Source of the DNA: Owenia fusiformis
Taxonomy: Eukaryota; Annelida; Polychaeta; Sabellida; Oweniidae
Length of the DNA: 64,000 bases
Assembly (NCBI GenBank): GCA_903813345.2
Contig: CAIIXF020000005.1
Span: forward strand, 186,001 to 250,000
Direction of reading: 5' to 3'
Below the pieces are notes generated by a model. That model did no database searches. It saw only the letters and a list, made by a program, of their open reading frames with translations, and was not told where the DNA came from. Shown here in pieces: positions 59,189 to 64,000 of this stretch (position 1 is its first letter; every line of letters begins with the position of its first letter). The position numbers and the translations under genes are program-made.

Positions 59189-60724
59189 TGATAAACATTT
59201 GGTGTTTTTGATGTATTCTCATGAGAAAAAGTAGATTTCTCATTTTGTTGACATAATTTGAACATTTATACTGTATTTTGGAGTACTTTATGATTTGTCA
59301 CTCTTTTATCCTGCTTGTGAGAACTTTTTCATAAACTTTTTCTCTAATGAGAATACATTTTAAATATGAGGAAGTTTAAAAGAGAACATTTCAGCAGTTA
59401 TTGAGTGATGATCGTTTGCCATTTTATATTTATCTTCTTAAAGTAAGTTGTTCTGGAGAGTTTGGAGGATGCTCATTAGTAAATTGAGGAGGAGCATTCT
59501 ATTATGATGTTTTGATATGAAACTTTTACTTGCTCTTGAGAAATTTTTTAGTTATTTTCCTAGATTATGAGTTTTCTCCTCATTCTCCTCAATTGTATTT
59601 TTGGAGTGGTTTGAGTAGAAAATGAGAAAAATATTTTCATTCATTTACTTTTGATGATTTGTTGCTTATTACTTTGTGAGCATGTATTTTTCATAAGTTT
59701 TTGGAAAATGCTCATGAGCATATTTGATAAAAGCATTTGGATTGTAACAATTTACATTCTCCTCTTGATATTAGGAGTAAAACTCATGAAACTTCTCATT
59801 CTCCTCATTTTGAGAAAATATTTTCCTCAATTATATTTTGGAGTTATTTTAGTTTTGGAGAATACTCACAAGTATATATGATGAGAATTTTCATTGAAAC
59901 ATTTTTATATGTTAAACTTACCTACTCCTCGTGATATTGGAGGAAAACTCTTGAGAAGTTTTGGTGTATTTTATAGATGATGAGTTTTCTCCTCATTCTC
60001 CTCATTTTGAGAAAATATTTTCCTCATTTATATTTTGGAGTTATTTTAGTTTGGAGCATACTCAATGAGTAAGAAAGATAATTAATGTTCCATTGTTGTA
60101 ATGAAAGATAACTCTGTTCATGGAACTGAAGAGTAACATTTACATGTGCCTCATATAACTGAAGTTTTGTTGAGAAGTTTTCACACTTAGAGTAATGTGT
60201 TTTTATCTGCTCATTTTGGAGAAAATATTTTCCTCATAATGTGTTCATGAAAAATGATAAAATATGAGAAAATTATTCTCCTCTTGAGCTCATTTTAGTT
60301 AATAGTATTCTATGTAAGAGTGTAAGCCATGATGACTTCAGTAAATATTTGTATTTGTTTAAGGAGAACAGTTTTTGTAAAATCTTTGTGTTCTCCAGAG
60401 TATAAGGTGGGCTCAGCTCAATGAGCAACTACCTTGTAACATAATATTTTCAGAGTTTCTCCTTTTTGTCTTATCTACTCATCGTAGCTTAACTTGAGTA
60501 AATTTTGGAAAACTTCTGAAATAGTTATATTGAGATTAAAGTAAAGGATAATCTGCTCTTTGCTCATTTGTAAAACTTAAGATATTTTTGCTCTTGAGGA
60601 AAACTTGTATAGCTGAGTTAAGAGTTACTCATTTTTGCAAATTGATAAAAATTGTTTTCCGCCTGCTCCTCTTTGTGTAACCATGCATGTATGAGGACAT
60701 ACATATTTCTTAAGTTGGGGGATG
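59189..60724 (+). other. 3' non-coding region of the LTR element
   Basis: AT-rich with recurring CTCCTCATTTTGAGAAAATA then TTTTCCTCA at about 59800, 60000 and 60215. These are near-palindromic (TGAGAAAATATTTTCnTCA). A longer duplication links 59798-59870 and 59990-60055. No coding frame over about 75 codons. This occupies the space where pol would normally lie. Confidence 0.75.
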
Positions 60725-61689
60725 TGTAGCGGTAGCACAATTTTTATATTTATTTATTTTCATTAATTAATTTCAGTTCTTATTTACTCATGTTCTTTCT
60801 CATTAAATATAGAGAAGAGTATTTGTCCATAAATTATAATAATTATTTCTTAAATTAAGGGTGAATTGAGCTTTTAAACGGTGTATTAAACTTTGAATTT
60901 GATCTCATACTTTAGGAGATATTGTAATTTAAAAAGAGTGATTTTCAGTCAAGTTTTATATTTCTGACGGCATTTTGCCGACACTTTTTCAAACTTTCCC
61001 ACATAGTAATTTGATTGACAGGCTAGCGCTAGGTTTATTAGTCTTTGATGTGACAGATATTTTGACAATGTAGCGAGCAATTAAACCCGTTGTTATGGTA
61101 GCCTTTCCATATATGGAAAGTTATGTTCCGTTATTTTAATGTTCTCACAATCGTTCTCCGGGACGATCAGTCCTGAGTTTGTATCTGAGATAGGAGGTTC
61201 AATTTCTCCATTTTTATAAAGTCTCAAGTTGTATCTGAAAGTGATAATACGTATACGAATATTTCGGCATCTGATCAAGTTTTACATAAGATTTTGGATT
61301 TTAAAGGCTTTGGATTATAATTACGATCATTTGTAACTGGATTTACTAGTATTGGATTTATAATTGGATTTATACTTCGATTACATTCACAGAAATCATC
61401 ATGTCTTACCAGCCTACAAGGTAAATAAAGTTTATTGTTTATTGTTATAAAGTTTAGCTCATTTCTTTTGTCCAGTTATTTCAATCTCATCAATTAGTAA
61501 ATTACTCCATCCATTAGAGCGATACAAAATCCTTTCATACACAAGACGAAGCCACAACATCATCTTTCCAGTGCCTTATTTTTAATTAACGGGGTTTCCG
61601 CTCGGCCCATTCTTTCCAGTATTTATTATTTTGACCATATTGATTTCATACTGGTGAAAAACATTTCATTTTAAATAACTCCCGCCACA
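60725..61689 (+). repeat. 3' LTR (965 bp)
   Basis: Same length and, as far as read, same sequence as the 5' LTR, offset 7395 bases. Its AATAAA falls at 61424-61429. It is preceded by a G-rich polypurine-like tract at about 60712-60724. Confidence 0.93.
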
Positions 61690-61693
61690 GTAT

Positions 61694-61860
61694 AGATCTA
61701 GTTCCAACTTGAGCTCCCTGTAGGATTTAATCTACCTACAGCTTGTTAACTGTTAAAAATAGCAAGAACATAACTTCGACATATGAGTGTTACCTGATGA
61801 ATGGGACCCTCACACGCCTTCCAAATGGTAGTAAACGAACTCTAGTGTAACTACATCAGC
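61694..61860. other. Interior of the TIR transposon, left part
   Basis: Non-coding. Continues the sequence of 53286-53329 that the LTR element interrupted. Confidence 0.6.
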
Positions 61861-63773
61861 TTATCTTTCCGTCTGATCAACAATAAGTACAGTTATACAA
61901 GAAATGTAAATGAAGTGAAAATATTCCCAAAAATTTTCCGAAAGGCATGTCATTCCGGAAGTTATGATACGTTAGGGTGTCACTACGGTAAATCATTGAA
62001 AAATATTGAAAAAAATCACAAAATTCAAGTACTGGTATGAGGTTCCATATCCATCCGCCAAAAGGTATATAGTCCATTTAAAAACTTGTGGTTTTGTACT
62101 AAATAACGCCATAGTTGACTTCTAGGGTACCTAGTATGCCACTATTTTGTATCAAAATATAGAGGAGGAGTTCAACTTTCATTTAAATTACGAAAATAGC
62201 GATGTATGTCAAAATATAGTTCTGGCGTGAGCATGTCTACTACGCGTTGCCTGTCATCTCAGAATTGAGGAAATGGTAGCAAACGTGAGTTACAATAAAT
62301 GGACGCTGATATCTCAAAAAGTAACCGGACTCCCTATAATTTGATGTAGATCAATCGAACCCCTATATGAACATGTACATTTTGATATCTAACACTATGG
62401 GGGGGGGGTAAGCGTTTTATAGTTGATCACGAACGCCATATGTGTAAAGTATTGTTCTGAATTTTCGATTTTGGTGTTGGATTACGGTACTCACACATTC
62501 TGGGGTACATATCGCCATTTTCGAACAAATTAGCCCATACAATGACTATATTTCTGCAATCTTCTATACATAACCTTCATCTTGACACTATATTAAACAT
62601 AGGGTTTGGGTCTCGATTTTTAAATATCACTACGCCAACATAGGGACTTATTTTTAGGTAAAATCTCTGCTTCACCGATGAAAATTAACGAATAAAGTAG
62701 TTCCTGTTTACGGGACCATATTCTTGAGATTTTTTTCTAAAAATGGCACATTTAAAAAGAACTTGGCCCCTGCTTTACATACATACCTCAAATGCCCACA
62801 GTATATACACTTAAACCTACTATACACACCATTGAAGTTGGCATAGCTTCGTTTTTAAAGTTTTAAAAAACACCCGGAAGTGGTATTTACCGTAAAAACA
62901 CCTTATAGTACTGAACATGGGTGAATTGGAATGTTTGTTCGATGGCATTATTACACCAAAAGTAGTGCGAAAATGGCCTTTTCACGTGTTGGCATAAAGT
63001 TTTGATGACATTTAAAGACACAGTTCCTCCTTCCCGTACATTATCTCATGGAAATTGGCATACCAGCGCAAAGATCTTTGTTTTGTGGTGAAGAAAAGCT
63101 ATCAAACATTGTCTGAAGAGCAGATTTATCTCCGTAATTCAACTTTTAGCATGGCGACCTTGACCTTGAAAAAATATAATAGCCATTTGGGCGATAATAG
63201 GTGATTCAAAAGTAAAATTAATGCTTTTTCGTAGTTTTACTTTGACCAAGCCTAGAAAAAAATCGAAGTGGTAAACCTACCCCCAAATTTTTTGACAAGT
63301 GTTCTAGATGATATCAAAGTTTAAGAAAATTTGTATATCTAGAAATATTTTAAAAATTAGTGCCATTATGGTGGGTTTGGGTGCTTTTTGCTCTCTTTTT
63401 TTAGCCCATTTCTATGGTTGCCATGGCAACTATTAGGTTTTGGTAACCATGTCAACTTGATTTTTCAAGGACATCCGCCTGATAGTAGTTGGGCCAAGTT
63501 TGATGGAAAATGGGCCTTGTTTGATATCCTGGCAGTGAGGTTGATTGTGGCAAGTTGTAAAACGCCAAACAATGGTGGAGTCATACCTGATGCTTGGATG
63601 TTCGCATTTTATTTAGCTCTCGTAAAATGAACGAACAAACGTTCCATTTTCACGCATGTTCGGTAATATAACGTATCATAACTTCCGGAAATGACATGCC
63701 TTGGGAATATTTTCACTTCGTTTACATTTCTTGTATAACTGTACTTATTGTTGATCGGACAGAAAGAAAGATA
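61861..63773. repeat. Inner ~110-bp inverted repeat pair
   Basis: TATCTTTCnGTCnGATCAAC and the following 90 bases (to GTTATGATACGTTA near 61974) recur inverted at about 63670-63773. The right arm lacks a ~15-base insertion present in the left. The right arm ends 10 bases from the outer terminal repeat, so these may be subterminal repeats of the outer transposon, or the ends of a further nested element. The ~1.7 kb between them has no recognisable gene. Confidence 0.75.
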
Positions 63774-63882
63774 GAAAATAGAAGGTCGAAGGGTTTTTAT
63801 AAAAATATATTTCAAAAATTCTTGACACCCTGTAAGTCGTAGGTCGTAGGGTCGAAGGGTCGAAGGGTTTTTAGTACATTCC

Positions 63883-63891
63883 CTTGTTGTA
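63883..63891. other. 9-bp target-site duplication, right copy
   Basis: Identical CTTGTTGTA, directly outside the right terminal repeat. Confidence 0.85.
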
Positions 63892-64000
63892 ACCCCATGA
63901 TTTGCAGCAACTTCAGAGATCTTTTTCCCTTGGGAAATTTGTTGAAGTATGTCACTTCTCCTCCGTGGTGTGTATGCTCTCGATGAAACGGTAGGGCTCT
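63883..64000 (-). pseudogene. N-terminal helix-turn-helix part of the split DDE transposase
   Basis: Read from the window edge this frame gives AYTPRRRSDILQQISQG then KKISEVAANHGVTTR, a typical helix-turn-helix of Tc1/IS630 transposases, and is still open at the edge. If the 10.7-kb insertion and one copy of the 9-bp duplication are removed, the frame joins that of 53188-52027 without a shift. The start codon lies outside the window. Confidence 0.8.

Larger units (their letters stand above)
53330..61689 (+). mobile_element. LTR retrotransposon lacking pol (gag-protease only), 8.36 kb
   Basis: Bounded by two 965-bp LTRs (TG..CA) with a 4-bp target duplication GTAT at 53326-53329 and 61690-61693. 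Order: LTR, short primer-binding region, ~1.3-kb leader with hairpin repeats, one long gag-protease frame, ~1.5-kb AT-rich 3' region, polypurine-like AAGTTGGGGGATG, LTR. The Gag resembles the Ty3/Gypsy (Metaviridae) type. Reverse transcriptase, RNase H and integrase are all absent in every frame, so it must borrow them from a related complete element. The identical LTRs and open frame indicate a young insertion. Confidence 0.9.
53189..63882. mobile_element. Non-autonomous TIR transposon (own length ~2.3 kb) hosting an LTR element
   Basis: Ends start GGAATGTACTAAAAACCC and are inverted copies of each other for about 100 bp, including CAAGAATTTTTG and AAAAACCCTTCGACC. Just inside the tip lies a run of heptamer-like modules CTTCGAC and CTACGAC in a different order at each end. 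Without the LTR element inside (53330-61689 plus 4 bp) it is about 2.3 kb and has no coding frame, so it must be moved by a transposase from elsewhere. The 9-bp duplication fits Mutator-like elements; the family is not certain. Confidence 0.85.

Noticed and set aside
59651-59934. Short hydrophobic frames after gag-pro as an envelope-like gene
   Set aside because: Under 80 codons, overlapping, AT-driven and within repeated palindromic non-coding sequence; no signal-peptide or fusion-protein features.
63388-63630. 80-codon plus-strand frame in the TIR transposon
   Set aside because: No domain, and it ends just before the inner inverted repeat; likely chance.

Overview
This window comes from an animal nuclear genome, most likely an AT-rich marine invertebrate. 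The evidence is one intron-rich gene with canonical GT..AG splice sites, a tRNA-derived SINE head, non-LTR retrotransposon remnants, many short inverted-repeat transposons, large tandem arrays and an LTR retrotransposon. There is no bacterial-style gene packing. I cannot name the species from sequence alone.

The only host gene I can reconstruct is on the minus strand (13938-46106). It is a complete sodium/chloride-dependent neurotransmitter transporter of the SLC6 family, most like the GABA transporter GAT-1. Fifteen coding exons join with consistent phases into one open frame of 636 codons plus stop (from the ATG at 45974) and cover all 12 membrane segments. The 5' end (upstream exon, promoter) is not certain.

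Layout. 1-13937: no convincing gene; dispersed repeats, a degenerate tandem array, a tRNA-Gln-like SINE and at least five foldback or inverted-repeat elements. 13938-24549: exons 15 to 2 of the transporter, with introns holding an ~84-bp array, three small transposons, a 61-bp array copied from the edge of exon 8, and a 32-bp minisatellite. 24550-45769: one ~21-kb intron with a LINE remnant that runs directly into a 9.8-kb satellite of 53-bp units, a second LINE remnant, several inverted-repeat elements and a 60-bp minisatellite. 46107-52000: 5' flank with foldback elements and a 371-bp direct repeat.

52027-64000 is a nest of three mobile elements. The outermost is a Tc1/mariner/IS630-type DDE transposase gene on the minus strand. 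It is split by a ~2.3-kb non-coding terminal-inverted-repeat transposon (53189-63882) flanked by a 9-bp target duplication. That transposon is itself interrupted by an 8.36-kb LTR retrotransposon (53330-61689) with 965-bp LTRs that look identical and a 4-bp target duplication. The LTR element has one long intact frame coding Gag and an aspartic protease but no reverse transcriptase, RNase H or integrase. Its leader holds eight ~77-bp repeats, each with a small hairpin whose stem covaries between copies.

The most interesting points are the intron array grown from a splice acceptor plus exon, the satellite seeded in a LINE reading frame, the gag-protease-only LTR element with its hairpin leader, and the enlarged, sequon-rich extracellular loop 2 of the transporter.
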